The notes: generated from the sequence alone by a model not told the origin. Shown: positions 8,987 through 19,762, counted from the stretch's first letter. The stretch: 64,000 nucleotides of DNA from Pseudomonas oryzae (GCF_900104805.1 NZ_LT629751.1:2523001-2587000); one strand, 5' to 3'. Program-made: numbers and translations.

Positions 8987-9379
8987 TCAGTCCTTGCGCT
9001 GCGGCGACAGCAGCTCGATCTTGTAGCCGTCCGGGTCCTCGACGAAGGCGAGGATGCTCGAACCGTGCTTCATCGGCCCCGGCTCGCGGGTGATCTTGCC
9101 GCCGCGGGCACGGATGTCCTCGCAGGCCTTGTAGACGTCCTCGACCTCGAGGGCGATGTGGCCGTAGCCGCTGCCCAGCTCGTACTGGCCGACGCCCCAG
9201 TTGTAGGTCAGCTCGATGACGCTGTTGTGCGCCTCGTCGCCGTAGCCGACGAAGGCCAGGGTGAACTGCCCGTCCGGGTAGTCCTTGCGGCGCAGCAGGG
9301 TCATGCCCAGCACTTCGGTGTAGAAGGCGATCGACTTGTCCAGGTCGCCAACCCGCAGCATGGTGTGCAGCAGTCTCAT
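8987..9379 (-). CDS. gloA: Lactoylglutathione lyase (glyoxalase I)
   Basis: 130 residues. Converts the methylglyoxal-glutathione hemithioacetal to S-lactoylglutathione. The four metal ligands fall exactly at the E. coli positions: His5, Glu56, His74 and Glu122. Length and sequence ([17 protein letters not shown]) match the Ni/Co-dependent short GloA class. Monocistronic, cytoplasmic. Confidence 0.96.
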   Translation of the reverse strand: MRLLHTMLRVGDLDKSIAFYTEVLGMTLLRRKDYPDGQFTLAFVGYGDEAHNSVIELTYNWGVGQYELGSGYGHIALEVEDVYKACEDIRARGGKITREPGPMKHGSSILAFVEDPDGYKIELLSPQRKD

Positions 9380-9449
9380 CGGGAATCTCCTTGGTCGGTT
9401 GCGCAGGAGGCGGATTCTACCCTGTTGTCGCACTGTCCAGGCAGCGCCC

Positions 9450-11003
9450 TCACGGTGCCGGCGGCACCTGACGCAGGGTCGCCACGAGCAGCTCGTAGGC
9501 CTGCTGCACGCTGGCCACCTCGAGGCGCTCGTCCGGCGAGTGGACGTCACGGATGGTCGGGCCGACCGAGACCATGTCCATCCCCGGATACTTGCGACCG
9601 AACACGCTGGTCTCCAGCCCGGCATGGATGGCCGCGACCTCCGCCTCCTTGCCGAAGCGCTCCCGGTACACCCGCTGCATCAGCGCAACCAGCGGCGAGT
9701 CAGGGTTGGGCGGCCAGCTGGAGTAGGCATTCTCCAGGCTCACCGTGGCCCCCGCGGCGCGGAAGATTGCCGCGAAGCGCTGCGCGTGCTCGTCGCGCCG
9801 CTCGTCCAGCGCGCTGCGCACCAGGACGCTGGCGCTGAAGCGACCGTCGCCGATGCTCAGCACGCCGAGGTTGCCGGAGGTCTCCACCAGTCCCGGCAGC
9901 TTCTGGCTCATGCTCTGCACGCCCTGCGGGGCGGCCAGCACCGCGCCGAGCAGCGCCTGCTGCGCCGAGGCCGCCATCACCCGCGGTGGAACCGCGACGC
10001 CTGCGCCGTGCGCGGCCACCCCGGGATCGCTGGCCGCCAACTGTGCGCCGAGGCTGCGCCCGAAGCGCTCGACATGGGCCAGCCAGGCGTCGAGCTGCGC
10101 CGTCGGTACCGCCAGCAGCGCCGTGGCCTGACGCGGGATGGCGTTGCGCTGGTCGCCGCCGCTCAGGCTGGCCAGGCGCATCTGCAGTCCGTCCGGCGCC
10201 TCGTGCAGCAGACGCGCCAGCAGCTGGTGGGCACTGGCCCGGCCCTTGTCGATATCGACGCCGGAGTGGCCGCCGAGCAGACCGTCGACGCTGACCTGCA
10301 GCCCCGTCATGCCGTCCGGCGTCGGCTCCTCGGGATAGTCCGCCCGGGCCTCGACGTTGACGCCGCCGGCGCTGCTGATCAGCAGCTGGCCTTCCACCTC
10401 GTTGTCGATATTGATCAGCAGGCGGCCACGCAGGGCGTCGGCCGCCAGGCCGGTGGCACCACCGAAGCCATCCTCCTCGTTGACGGTGAACAGCGCCTCG
10501 AGCGGGCCGTGGGCAACATCGCCGGCCTGCAGCAGCGCCATGATCATGGCCACACCGATGCCGTCGTCGGCGCCCAGCGTGGTGCCGTCCGCGCGCACCC
10601 AACCGCCGTCGAGCAGCGCCTGCACCGGATCGCGGCGCGGGTCGCCGGGGGCGTCGGCGCGGCGTTGCGCCACCATGTCGAGGTGTGCCTGCAGCACCAC
10701 CCCGGCGCGATCCTGCATGCCGGCGCTGGCCGGCTTGCGGATGATCACGTTACCGACCGGATCGACGACGGTTTCCAGGCCCAGGCGACGGCCGAAGTCG
10801 GCGACCAGGGCGCTGGCCTTGTCCTCGTGGTGCGAGGGGCGCGGAATGCGGGTGAGGGCGTGGAAGTGCTGCCAGACCGCGGCCGGCTGCAGCTCGTCGA
10901 GCGCATCGCCGAGCGGCACGGCTCCGCCGGCCATGACCGGCGGGATGACGGACAGGCCGAGCAGCAGGGCGCTGCCGAGCAGACGGTTGCGATAGGGTGC
11001 CAT
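9450..11003 (-). CDS. PepD-like aminoacyl-histidine dipeptidase with N-terminal signal peptide
   Basis: 517 residues of the M20 PepD family (Xaa-His / beta-Ala-His dipeptidase). Metal-site segments [24 protein letters not shown] and INIDNEVEG are present, as is the dimerisation-domain motif GGHSGVDI. Unlike classic cytosolic PepD it begins with an apparent signal peptide: basic MAPYRNRLL, a hydrophobic core, and VMA-GG as a likely cleavage site near residue 25. ATG 11003 is the start. It probably acts in the periplasm on small peptides (inference); cytosolic action with an uncleaved N-terminus is the alternative. Confidence 0.85.
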   Translation of the reverse strand: MAPYRNRLLGSALLLGLSVIPPVMAGGAVPLGDALDELQPAAVWQHFHALTRIPRPSHHEDKASALVADFGRRLGLETVVDPVGNVIIRKPASAGMQDRAGVVLQAHLDMVAQRRADAPGDPRRDPVQALLDGGWVRADGTTLGADDGIGVAMIMALLQAGDVAHGPLEALFTVNEEDGFGGATGLAADALRGRLLINIDNEVEGQLLISSAGGVNVEARADYPEEPTPDGMTGLQVSVDGLLGGHSGVDIDKGRASAHQLLARLLHEAPDGLQMRLASLSGGDQRNAIPRQATALLAVPTAQLDAWLAHVERFGRSLGAQLAASDPGVAAHGAGVAVPPRVMAASAQQALLGAVLAAPQGVQSMSQKLPGLVETSGNLGVLSIGDGRFSASVLVRSALDERRDEHAQRFAAIFRAAGATVSLENAYSSWPPNPDSPLVALMQRVYRERFGKEAEVAAIHAGLETSVFGRKYPGMDMVSVGPTIRDVHSPDERLEVASVQQAYELLVATLRQVPPAP

Positions 11004-11077
11004 GGTCGGGTGCCTCTGCCGGGAGTCTGGATTAGGTATAGCGCCTGATCCCGGCGTTGCCCGCCCCGACGAGTGAA

Positions 11078-11098
11078 ACCCCGGCACCAGGCCGGGGT
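11078..11098 (-). terminator. Terminator after the DUF898/M48 operon
   Basis: ACCCCGGC (11078-11085) and GCCGGGGT (11091-11098) form an 8-bp stem with a 5-nt loop. Read on the minus strand the stem is followed by TTTCAC. It lies 56 nt beyond the M48 stop. Confidence 0.55.
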
Positions 11099-11153
11099 CG
11101 GTGCCAGCTCCTCCGCGCGCACGCGCTTGCCATCCGCTCCGGGGCGAGCGTCG

Positions 11154-12209
11154 TCAGCGGCCGCCGAGCTGCTGCAGGCGCTCGGCCGTGGGCGGATGGG
11201 TGGAGAGGTAGGTGGACCAGCCGCGCTCCGGCTCTTCGCAGCGAGTGGCCTGCGGACACCGGCGCGCGGTCTGCTCCAGACGCATCAGCATGCTGCCCAG
11301 CAGCGCCGGATCGACGCCCTGAGCCGCCATCAGCTCGGCAGCGAAGCGGTCCGCCTCGTGCTCGAAGTCGCGCGAATAGCCGAGCTGGGTGAGCACCACC
11401 GGGATGCTGGCGATCAGCGACGATACCGAAGACACGTCGCCGGTCAGCGTCATCGCCAGCAGGCCGAGCGCCGAACCCTGCAGCACCTGGCGCAGGCCGT
11501 GGCGGCGCTCGATGTGGCCGATCTCGTGGGCCAGCACGCCGAGCAACTCCTCGTCGCGCTCGGCCAGCCGCACCAGCTGGTCGGTGAAGACCACCTTGCC
11601 CGAGGGCAGCGCGAAGGCGTTGGCGCCCAGTTCGTCGGCCGCCTTGCGGAACTCGAGCTGCACCGGCTGGCCGCTGCCCGCCAGCATCGGCGCGAAACGC
11701 TGGCGCAACCGCGCCTGCTCCTCGGCGGTCAGTTCGGAAGGGAACAGCAGCTCATCGTCGAGCAACTCGAGCACGCCCTCGCCGACCTGGCGGCTGACCG
11801 CCGCCGGCAGGGCGAAGGCGGTAGCCTCGGCCAGTTGCGGAATGCCGTAGCGCACGCCGCCCCAGACCAGGGCGACGGTCACCAGCAGGCCGAGCAGCAC
11901 GTAGCGCAGGCTGGACTCCAGACGATGCACCAGCCCCGGCCAACGGCCCTGGCCGGCGAGCAGCCGGTCGACGCCGGCGTTGTCGGCGGTCTCGAAGCAG
12001 GCGCCGTCGGCGAAGCGCAGCATGCGCGGCGTGTTGCCCAGGCGCGAGCTGACGGCAACCGCGGCGAGCGGCAGCGGCCCGGCCAGCAGCTCGTCGCCCG
12101 CGCTGACCCGCAGGCGGCCATCGGCGACGATCAGCCTGGCCGCCTGCGGCCGCGACGAGGTTCCGCCGAACCAGGTCCCGGCCAGCTCGTGCTCAGCCGC
12201 TGCACTCAC
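11154..12209 (-). CDS. Membrane-anchored M48-family zinc metalloprotease
   Basis: 351 residues. An N-terminal cytoplasmic domain is followed by one membrane segment (YVLLGLLVTVALVWGG), then an M48 Ste24/HtpX-like protease domain. That domain has the zinc motif HEIGHIERRHG, a downstream third ligand in FEHEADRFA, and a conserved C-terminal STHPPTAERLQQL. The start is GTG at 12207-12209, overlapping the stop of the DUF898 gene (GTGA). The two are therefore co-translated and may work together in envelope quality control; substrate unknown. Confidence 0.87.
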   Translation of the reverse strand: MSAAAEHELAGTWFGGTSSRPQAARLIVADGRLRVSAGDELLAGPLPLAAVAVSSRLGNTPRMLRFADGACFETADNAGVDRLLAGQGRWPGLVHRLESSLRYVLLGLLVTVALVWGGVRYGIPQLAEATAFALPAAVSRQVGEGVLELLDDELLFPSELTAEEQARLRQRFAPMLAGSGQPVQLEFRKAADELGANAFALPSGKVVFTDQLVRLAERDEELLGVLAHEIGHIERRHGLRQVLQGSALGLLAMTLTGDVSSVSSLIASIPVVLTQLGYSRDFEHEADRFAAELMAAQGVDPALLGSMLMRLEQTARRCPQATRCEEPERGWSTYLSTHPPTAERLQQLGGR

Positions 12210-13684
12210 AGGGCCAGCTCCATGTCGAACATGTCGCCCAGCTCGCCACCGAGGGAGGACACCTCCTGCCGCCGGGCGGCGACAAAGCCGTCGAGATCGT
12301 CGCAGGCCAGCAAGGCCATGTGCTCGGCCGCGTAGCGCGCGGTGCGCACCCTCGCCCACGGATAGAACAGGCCCAGGGTCAGCAGCGTACCGAGCATGTT
12401 GACCAGCATCAGACGGATGTAGCTGCCCAGCTCGTACTGCGCCGCCAGCCGGTTGTCGCCGAGCACCAGGTTGCCGTAGACGAGGTTGGTGAACCGCACG
12501 CTGAAGAAGGCGAACATCAGCAGGTAGCCCACCAGTGCGACGATCGGCGCCAGCACCGGCACCAGACCGCGCGCCACGCCCAGCAGCAGGCCGGTCAGGA
12601 GGCCGATGCCGAGCAGCGCCAGGAACGCCATGTAGAACGAACGCGCGCCGACGTCGAGCTGGAAGTACGCGGTGCCATAGCGGCTGTTGCCGGCGATGAA
12701 GCGCTGCTGCTTGTGCATGGTCAGCGGCGTCAGGATGCCCAGCGTCAGCATGCTCAGCAGCGGCCAGAGCAGGAACACCATCGCCGCCTCGCCGTAGCTG
12801 CCATCGAAGCCGAAGCGCACGCCGCGCCAGGCGCTGTTGCTGTTGCGGAAACTCAGCCCGCGCACCACGATCCACGGCACCGCGGCGATCAGCAGCAGAC
12901 TCATCAGCAGGCCGAGCATCACCGAGAACTCGCCGGCGACGGAATAGATCACCAGGAAGGCGAAGGCGATCAGGCGGCCCTTGAGGATCTTCAGCGGATC
13001 GGCGAGGTAATCGAAGCTGCTGCCGTCGAGCTGGGTGTTGCCATAGAAGTAGCGCTGGGTGCGCACCTTGGCCCAGGCCGAATAGATGCCCAGGGTGACG
13101 ATGGACAACAGGATGTTGACGATCCAGATGCGGAAGAACTCGAAGCCTTCGCCGTGAAACTGGAAGGGCAGCCGCCGCGCGGCCGGACTGGCCGCCTGCT
13201 GCGCGTCCGCCTTGAGCGGCGGCGCGCCGTCGTTGCGCGGCGCCATGCCGTCGAAGACCACCCTGCCCGCCCCGCCCTCCGGCCCGGGGCACGCCTGCCC
13301 GGGGCTGACCTGCCCGGGACTGACCTGCCCGGGGCTGACCGGCCTCGACGCGGGGCGCGGCTGGGGGGGCGCGTCCGGCATGACGATGGCCAGCGCCGGC
13401 GCTGCCGGCCCCGCGGCCGGCGGCGGGGGCGCGCTCGCCGGCTGAGCGGCGCGCATGCGCTCCACGCTCGCGGCCGCGCCGAGGCGCTGCAGGGCGCTGC
13501 AGTAGCGCCTGGCCTCGGCCTCGCCGAGGCCCTTCTTCAGTACCGCGCGAGGCTGGGAAAACAGCTGCTCCAGGCGCTCTGCGTCAAGCCCGAACAGGCG
13601 GGCGAAACTTGCCTGCACCTGCTCCCTGCTGAAGCCGTCGAGCACCTCGCCCTTGAATACGACTGCATAGACCGCGTCCGTCAT
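12206..13684 (-). CDS. DUF898 (YjgN-family) multipass membrane protein with N-terminal extension
   Basis: 492 residues. Residues 1-75 form a small soluble domain (MTDAVYAVVFKGEVLDGFS...). A Pro/Ala/Gly-rich linker follows with the short tandem repeat PGQVS. The C-terminal ~350 residues are a DUF898 membrane domain with about eight hydrophobic segments and two related halves (FRIWIVNILLSIVTLGIYSAWAKVR; RLMLVNMLGTLLTLGLFYPWARVR). ATG 13684 is preceded by AAGGAG. Function of DUF898 is unknown. Overlap with the downstream M48 gene suggests a membrane partner or substrate of the protease. Confidence 0.82.
   Translation of the reverse strand: MTDAVYAVVFKGEVLDGFSREQVQASFARLFGLDAERLEQLFSQPRAVLKKGLGEAEARRYCSALQRLGAAASVERMRAAQPASAPPPPAAGPAAPALAIVMPDAPPQPRPASRPVSPGQVSPGQVSPGQACPGPEGGAGRVVFDGMAPRNDGAPPLKADAQQAASPAARRLPFQFHGEGFEFFRIWIVNILLSIVTLGIYSAWAKVRTQRYFYGNTQLDGSSFDYLADPLKILKGRLIAFAFLVIYSVAGEFSVMLGLLMSLLLIAAVPWIVVRGLSFRNSNSAWRGVRFGFDGSYGEAAMVFLLWPLLSMLTLGILTPLTMHKQQRFIAGNSRYGTAYFQLDVGARSFYMAFLALLGIGLLTGLLLGVARGLVPVLAPIVALVGYLLMFAFFSVRFTNLVYGNLVLGDNRLAAQYELGSYIRLMLVNMLGTLLTLGLFYPWARVRTARYAAEHMALLACDDLDGFVAARRQEVSSLGGELGDMFDMELAL
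13294..13338. repeat. Three 15-bp tandem repeats in the DUF898 gene linker
   Basis: The unit CCTGCCCGGGGCTGA occurs three times (13294-13308, 13309-13323 with one substitution, 13324-13338). In the coding frame this yields repeated PGQVS. The 15-nt period keeps frame, so copy-number change would only alter linker length. Confidence 0.85.
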
Positions 13685-13891
13685 CGGCACTTCTCCTTGG
13701 AGGCCAGATCCCTTGCCACTCATCAGGTGCCGACAGAACGCCGACCGCTCCCACCGCCGCCGATCGCGTGCCTGCCGTCGCGGCGGCTGCGCACGACGTG
13801 GCGGAGGAGAAAGGTCCGGGCGCTTCCCTTCGACACTGGTTCCTTGCCGCTGCGGCTGCGCCCTTGGGCAGGCGACACGCGGCGACTGCCC

Positions 13892-13920
13892 ATCATACGG
13901 GCAGTGGCGCAGTCCTCCAA
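13892..13920 (-). promoter_or_regulatory. Candidate promoter for the DUF898/M48 operon
   Basis: On the minus strand TTGGAG (13920-13915), a 17-nt spacer and TATGAT (13897-13892) make a good sigma-70 match. The -10 lies inside a small inverted repeat ACTGCCC-N7-GGGCAGT (13885-13905), a possible operator. Confidence 0.5.
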
Positions 13921-13954
13921 TCACCGGAGGCAAGCGCCGCTGCGCCCTTGCGCC

Positions 13955-13993
13955 CCAAAAACAGAAACCCCGGCACCGGGCCGGGGTTTCTGT
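13955..13993 (-). terminator. argG intrinsic terminator
   Basis: A 14-bp perfect stem (13961-13974 with 13980-13993, core AACCCCGGC/GCCGGGGTT) is followed on the minus strand by TTTTT. It lies 20 nt after the argG stop. Confidence 0.85.
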
Positions 13994-14013
13994 TCAGGCG
14001 CAGTCGCTGCCGA

Positions 14014-15234
<1,221 letters not shown>

Positions 15235-15392
15235 TCGTTACTCCACGGGGGGTTGCTACGAAAAGAGGCATTCTAGCCCCGCCTCCGGCGAATTTACAGG
15301 GGAACGGACCGCCAGGCGGGGCGCCGCGTGACCGTCCGGCGGCTTTTCGGTAGCATCGTGGCCCACGAGTCACCCCGCCTGGAATTCCCCGC

Positions 15393-16439
15393 ATGTCCGA
15401 CCGCCTGACCCTGCTGCGCCCCGACGACTGGCACATCCACCTGCGCGACGGCGCCGCTCTGGCGCACACCGTGCCCGACGCCGCGCGCACCTTCGGCCGC
15501 GCCATCATCATGCCCAACCTGGTGCCGCCGGTGCGCAACGCCGAGCAGGCCGCGGCCTACCGCGAGCGCATCCTCGCCCAGCGCCCGGCCGGCAGCCGCT
15601 TCGAGCCGCTGATGGTGCTCTATCTCACCGACAAGACCAGCCCCGATGAGATCCGCGCGGCCAAGGCCGGCGGCCTGGTGCACGCCGCCAAGCTGTACCC
15701 GGCCGGCGCCACCACCAACTCGGATTCGGGCGTGACCAGCATCGACAACATCTTCCCGGTGCTGGAAACCATGGCCGAGGTCGGCCTGCCGCTGCTGGTG
15801 CACGGCGAGGTGACCCACGCCGACATCGACGTGTTCGACCGCGAGAAGCGCTTCATCGACGAGAACCTGAGCCGCGTGGTGCAGCGCTTCCCGACCCTCA
15901 AGGTGGTGTTCGAGCACATCACCACCGGCGATGCCGCGCAGTTCGTGCTGGAGGCGTCGGCCAACGTCGCCGCCACCATCACCGCCCACCACCTGCTGTA
16001 CAACCGCAACCACATGCTGGTCGGCGGCATCCGTCCGCACTTCTATTGCCTGCCGATCCTCAAGCGCAACACCCACCAGCAGGCCCTGCTGGATGCCGCC
16101 ACCAGCGGCAACCCGAAGTTCTTCCTCGGCACCGACTCGGCGCCGCACGCCAGGCACGCCAAGGAAGCCGCCTGCGGCTGCGCCGGCTGCTACACCGCCT
16201 ATGCCGCCATCGAGCTGTACGCCGAGGCCTTCGACAGCCGCGGCGCGCTGGACAGGCTGGAAGGCTTCGCCAGCTGCTTCGGCCCGGACTTCTACGGTCT
16301 GCCGCGCAACACCGACCGAATCACCCTGGTGCGCGAGGACTGGGTGGCGCCGACCGAGCTGCAGTTCGGCGACCACCCGCTGGTGCCGCTGCGCGCCGGC
16401 GAGAAGATCCGCTGGCGCGTGTTGGAGGGCGAGGCATGA
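15393..16439 (+). CDS. pyrC: Dihydroorotase (class II)
   Basis: 348 residues. Cyclises carbamoyl-aspartate to dihydroorotate in pyrimidine synthesis. It has the HxH zinc motif (His14, His16 in [10 protein letters not shown]), Lys100 as the carbamylated bridging lysine ([13 protein letters not shown]), His137 (HGEV), HITT and the catalytic aspartate of FLGTDSAPH. The length is typical of the E. coli-type enzyme. The stop overlaps the start of rnt (ATGA). Confidence 0.96.
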   Translation: MSDRLTLLRPDDWHIHLRDGAALAHTVPDAARTFGRAIIMPNLVPPVRNAEQAAAYRERILAQRPAGSRFEPLMVLYLTDKTSPDEIRAAKAGGLVHAAKLYPAGATTNSDSGVTSIDNIFPVLETMAEVGLPLLVHGEVTHADIDVFDREKRFIDENLSRVVQRFPTLKVVFEHITTGDAAQFVLEASANVAATITAHHLLYNRNHMLVGGIRPHFYCLPILKRNTHQQALLDAATSGNPKFFLGTDSAPHARHAKEAACGCAGCYTAYAAIELYAEAFDSRGALDRLEGFASCFGPDFYGLPRNTDRITLVREDWVAPTELQFGDHPLVPLRAGEKIRWRVLEGEA

Positions 16440-17113
16440 GCGAGCAGATCGACTACGAGGACTACGAACAGGAACCCCATGCCGGCGGCCTGAAGCCGCC
16501 GATGGCGCGCCGCTTCCGCGGCTTCCTGCCGGTGGTGGTGGACGTCGAGACCGGCGGCTTCAACGCCGCCACCGACGCCCTGCTGGAGATCGCCGCCACC
16601 ACCATCGCCATGGACGACGACGGCTTCCTCTACCCCGAGCACACCTACTTCTACCGCATCGAGCCGTTCGAGGGCGCCAACATCGAGCAGGCCGCGCTGG
16701 ACTTCACCGGCATCAAGCTCGGCCATCCACTGCGCATGGCGGTGAGCGAGGAGCAGGCGCTCGGCGAGATCTTCAAGGGCGTGCGCAAGTCGCTCAAAGC
16801 CAGCGGCTGCAAGCGCGCGGTGCTGGTCGGCCACAACGCGAGCTTCGACCTCGGTTTCCTGAATGCCGCGGTGAACCGCACCGGAATCAAGCGCAACCCG
16901 TTCCACCCGTTCTCCAGCTTCGACACCGCCACCCTCGCCGGCCTCGCCTACGGCCAGACCGTGCTGGCCAAGGCCTGCCAGGCGGCGGACATCCCCTTCG
17001 ACAACCGCGAGGCGCACAACGCCCGCTACGACACAGAGAAGACCGCCGAGCTGTTCTGCGGCATCGTCAATCGCTGGAAGGAGATGGGCGGCTGGATCGA
17101 CTTCGACGAGTGA
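16436..17113 (+). CDS. rnt: Ribonuclease T
   Basis: 225 residues. DEDD-family 3'-5' exoribonuclease that trims tRNA CCA ends and other stable RNA 3' ends. The Asp36/Glu38 pair sits in VVVDVETGG, the third acidic residue in HNASFDLGF and the fourth in [13 protein letters not shown] 16436 overlaps the pyrC stop; the pyrC-rnt order is conserved in Pseudomonas. Confidence 0.95.
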   Translation: MSEQIDYEDYEQEPHAGGLKPPMARRFRGFLPVVVDVETGGFNAATDALLEIAATTIAMDDDGFLYPEHTYFYRIEPFEGANIEQAALDFTGIKLGHPLRMAVSEEQALGEIFKGVRKSLKASGCKRAVLVGHNASFDLGFLNAAVNRTGIKRNPFHPFSSFDTATLAGLAYGQTVLAKACQAADIPFDNREAHNARYDTEKTAELFCGIVNRWKEMGGWIDFDE

Positions 17114-17139
17114 TCGATACCCCGTCCAGCAACATGGAG

Positions 17140-17162
17140 AACCCGGCCCCGGCCGGGTTTTT
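17140..17162 (+). terminator. pyrC-rnt terminator
   Basis: AACCCGG ... CCGGGTT hairpin (17140-17159) running into a T-tract at 17158-17162. Confidence 0.8.
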
Positions 17163-17224
17163 CATGCTTGCAATCCGGAAGCCAGATCGCGGCGCCAGAC
17201 GATAAATGGTCATTCATCGTGTTT

Positions 17225-17243
17225 GACAATACTTCTCATTAAT
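17225..17243 (+). promoter_or_regulatory. Candidate Fur box upstream of bfd
   Basis: GACAATACTTCTCATTAAT matches the 19-bp Fur consensus at 12 of 19 positions in an AT-rich patch 41 nt before the bfd ATG. bfd genes are normally induced on iron starvation, so a Fur site is expected here. Confidence 0.5.
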
Positions 17244-17283
17244 TCTAGGATCGACGCATCAACCACTTGCCGCAGGTAGCGCC

Positions 17284-17502
17284 ATGTACGTCTGTCTTTG
17301 CTTGGGTGTGACCGACCATCAGATCCGCGATGCCATCTACGAAGGCTGCTGCAGCTATCGCCAGGTACGCGAGGAAACCGGTGTCGGCACCCAGTGCGGC
17401 AAGTGCGCCTGCGAGGCCAAGAAGCTGGTGCGCCAGACCATCCACGACGTGCACCAGGCCCAGCTCGCCCTCGCCCATCCGGCCGCCTTCGCCGCCGCCT
17501 GA
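17284..17502 (+). CDS. bfd: Bacterioferritin-associated ferredoxin
   Basis: 72 residues. Small [2Fe-2S] protein that delivers electrons to bacterioferritin haem to release stored iron. Cluster ligands Cys4, Cys6, Cys38 and Cys41 show the unusual C-X-C ... C-X2-C arrangement of Bfd. It lies directly upstream of bfrB on the same strand but with a 164-nt gap and a hairpin between, allowing opposite iron regulation of the two genes. Confidence 0.95.
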   Translation: MYVCLCLGVTDHQIRDAIYEGCCSYRQVREETGVGTQCGKCACEAKKLVRQTIHDVHQAQLALAHPAAFAAA

Positions 17503-17513
17503 TCCGCCCTGCC

Positions 17514-17535
17514 GCCCGAAGCGCCCGCTTCGGGC
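17514..17535 (+). terminator. Hairpin between bfd and bfrB
   Basis: GCCCGAAGCG and CGCTTCGGGC are perfect complements separated by two bases. There is no T-tract, so termination efficiency is uncertain. Confidence 0.5.
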
Positions 17536-17666
17536 CGTCCGATCCGGCCCCCGCGGCCCCCGTCTTCGCCGCCCGTCGCGCACAGTTGCCCGGATCGCTA
17601 TTTGACAGCCTCCGGTAGCGCACACAGACTGTTCAGTCATCCACTCCAGTCAAGGCGGACCCCGGC

Positions 17667-18137
17667 ATGAAAGGCGACAAGAAAGTCATCCAGCACCTCA
17701 ACAAGATCCTCGGCAACGAGCTGGTGGCGATCAACCAGTACTTCCTGCATGCGCGCATGTACGAAGACTGGGGCCTGGACAAGCTCGGCAAGCACGAGTA
17801 CCACGAATCCATCGACGAGATGAAGCACGCCGACAAGCTGACCAAGCGCATCCTGTTCCTCGAGGGCCTGCCCAACCTGCAGGATCTCGGCAAGCTGCTG
17901 ATCGGCGAGAACACCAAGGAAATGCTCGAGTGCGACCTCAAGCTGGAGCAGAAGGGCCTGGTCGACCTCAAGGAAGCCATCGCCTACTGCGAAAGCGTCG
18001 GCGACTACGGCAGCCGCGAACTGCTGGAAGACATCCTCGAGTCCGAGGAAGAGCACATCGACTGGCTGGAAACCCAGCTCGGCCTGATCGACAAGGTCGG
18101 TCTGGAGAACTACCTGCAGTCGCAGATGGACGAGTAA
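17667..18137 (+). CDS. bfrB: Bacterioferritin B
   Basis: 156 residues. Subunit of the 24-mer haem-containing iron-storage shell. Ferroxidase ligands Glu18, Glu51, His54, Glu94, Glu127 and His130, and haem ligand Met52 (DEMKHAD), are all present. The N-terminus [19 protein letters not shown] matches P. aeruginosa BfrB. A TTGACA -35-like element lies at 17602-17607. It works with Bfd encoded just upstream. Confidence 0.95.
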   Translation: MKGDKKVIQHLNKILGNELVAINQYFLHARMYEDWGLDKLGKHEYHESIDEMKHADKLTKRILFLEGLPNLQDLGKLLIGENTKEMLECDLKLEQKGLVDLKEAIAYCESVGDYGSRELLEDILESEEEHIDWLETQLGLIDKVGLENYLQSQMDE

Positions 18138-18152
18138 GTCCCGCCCCGAATG

Positions 18153-18180
18153 AAAAAGCCCCTCGCGCGAGGGGCTTTTT
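18153..18180. terminator. Bidirectional terminator between bfrB and grxD
   Basis: AAAAAGCCCCTCG (18153-18165) pairs with CGAGGGGCTTTTT (18168-18180). A- and T-tracts on both sides suit the convergent genes. Confidence 0.9.
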
Positions 18181-18204
18181 CGTTGACCTGACAGGCCGGG
18201 TCGA

Positions 18205-18528
18205 TCACTCGCCCTTCTGTACGGCAGCCTTGATCAGCGGCTGCAGTTCACCCTTCTGGTGCATCTCGAGGATGATGTCGCTGCCACCGACCAGCTCGCC
18301 GTTGACCCACAGCTGCGGGAAGGTCGGCCAGTTGGCGTACTTCGGCAGGTTGGCGCGGATGTCCGGGTGCTGCAGGATGTCGACATAGGCGAACTTCTCG
18401 CCGCAGGCCATCACCGCCTGCGAGGCGCGTGCGGAGAAGCCGCACTGCGGGGCGTTCGGCGAGCCCTTCATGTACAGCAGGACGGGGTTGTTGGCGATCT
18501 GCTCTTTGATGGTTTCGATGATGTCCAT
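18205..18528 (-). CDS. grxD: Monothiol glutaredoxin GrxD
   Basis: 107 residues. CGFS-type glutaredoxin with active-site Cys29 (APQCGFS) and the glutathione-binding regions WPTFPQLWVNGELVGGSDI. Such proteins carry a glutathione-ligated [2Fe-2S] cluster and pass it to Fe-S enzymes. Placement next to the bacterioferritin genes fits an iron-homeostasis role. ATG 18528 confirmed by the family N-terminus MDIIETIKEQI. Confidence 0.95.
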   Translation of the reverse strand: MDIIETIKEQIANNPVLLYMKGSPNAPQCGFSARASQAVMACGEKFAYVDILQHPDIRANLPKYANWPTFPQLWVNGELVGGSDIILEMHQKGELQPLIKAAVQKGE

Positions 18529-18689
18529 GGTCTACCTCGGCTGGAAGATTGATCCGGTCCCCGACCGGCGGGATGCGCCGATTGTAACGGAATCCCGTGC
18601 GTGACGCTCGGTCTTGCGGCCGTCGCGACGCAGCGGATTCGCGCGCTGCACAGCCGAGCCTGACGCTTTGTGCAATCCACGGCACCGGT

Positions 18690-18717
18690 TTGCGCGGCCT
18701 CGCAGTTTCCTTATAAG
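18690..18717 (+). promoter_or_regulatory. Candidate argF promoter
   Basis: TTGCGC (18690-18695), 16-nt spacer and TATAAG (18712-18717), 110 nt before the argF ATG. The leader carries a small hairpin ACCGCACAGTGCGGT (18737-18751). I could not identify an ArgR site with confidence. Confidence 0.45.
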
Positions 18718-18826
18718 ATCGGTTCCTTTCCTCGAGTACCGCACAGTGCGGTCCCGCCGCAGTCCTCGCCCGTTCTTAATCCGAAATCGGACATTTCTGC
18801 GGCCTGTCTTGATCAGGTAGTGAATA

Positions 18827-19744
18827 ATGAGTGTACGGCACTTTCTCTCGTTGATGGACTGCACGCCCCAGGAGCTGGCCAGCCTGATTCGCCGAGGCAT
18901 CGAGCTGAAAGACCTGCGCAAGCGCAGCGTACTCTACGAGCCACTGAAGAACCGTGTGCTCGGCATGATCTTCGAGAAGGCCTCGACCCGCACCCGCCTG
19001 TCCTTCGAGGCCGGGATGATCCAGCTCGGCGGTCAGGCCATCTTCCTCTCGCCGCGCGACACCCAGCTGGGGCGCGGCGAGCCGATCAGCGACTCGGCCA
19101 TCGTCATGTCGAGCATGCTCGACGCGGTGATGATCCGCACCTTCGCCCACCAGAACGTCCTCGACTTCGCCGCCAATTCGCGCGTGCCGGTGATCAACGG
19201 CCTGACCGACGACCTGCATCCATGCCAGCTGCTGGCCGACATGCAGACCTTCCACGAGCACCGCGGCTCGATCCAGGGCAAGACCGTGGTATGGATCGGC
19301 GACGGCAACAACATGTGCAACACCTACGCCCAGGCGGCGGTGCAGTTCGACTTCCAGCTCAAGGTGGCCTGCCCCGAGGGCTACGAGCCCAAGCAGGAGT
19401 TCCTCGACCAGGCCCAGGGCCGCGTCACCCTCCTGCGCGACCCGCGCGAGGCGGTGGAAGGCGCCCACCTGGTGAGCACCGACGTGTGGGCCTCGATGGG
19501 CCAGGAAGAGGAAGCCGCGACCCGCATGCAGCGCTTCGCGCCCTATCAGGTCACCCGCTCCCTGCTCGATGCCGCTGCCAGCGACGTGCTCTTCATGCAC
19601 TGCCTGCCGGCGCACCGTGGCGAGGAGATCAGCGTCGACCTGCTCGACGATCCGCGCGCGGTGGCCTGGGATCAGGCGGAGAACCGCCTGCATGCGCAGA
19701 AGGCGCTGCTCGAGTTCCTCGTCGAGCACGCCTATCCGGCCTAA
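18827..19744 (+). CDS. argF: Ornithine carbamoyltransferase (anabolic)
   Basis: 305 residues. Makes citrulline from ornithine and carbamoyl phosphate. The carbamoyl-phosphate motif STRTR is at 53-57, with HPCQ and the ornithine-loop HCLPAHRG downstream. Length and motifs fit the anabolic trimeric enzyme rather than catabolic ArcB, and no arc genes are nearby. The ABC ATPase starts 18 nt later on the same strand. Confidence 0.95.
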   Translation: MSVRHFLSLMDCTPQELASLIRRGIELKDLRKRSVLYEPLKNRVLGMIFEKASTRTRLSFEAGMIQLGGQAIFLSPRDTQLGRGEPISDSAIVMSSMLDAVMIRTFAHQNVLDFAANSRVPVINGLTDDLHPCQLLADMQTFHEHRGSIQGKTVVWIGDGNNMCNTYAQAAVQFDFQLKVACPEGYEPKQEFLDQAQGRVTLLRDPREAVEGAHLVSTDVWASMGQEEEAATRMQRFAPYQVTRSLLDAAASDVLFMHCLPAHRGEEISVDLLDDPRAVAWDQAENRLHAQKALLEFLVEHAYPA

Positions 19745-19762
19745 CGCGAGGACCCGCCGGCG

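Larger units (their letters stand above)
13685..14013. other. 329-nt gap between DUF898 gene and argG
   Basis: No credible gene. It holds the promoter and roughly 200-nt leader of the DUF898/M48 operon on the minus strand, plus the argG terminator at 13955-13993. Nothing else recognisable. Confidence 0.6.
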
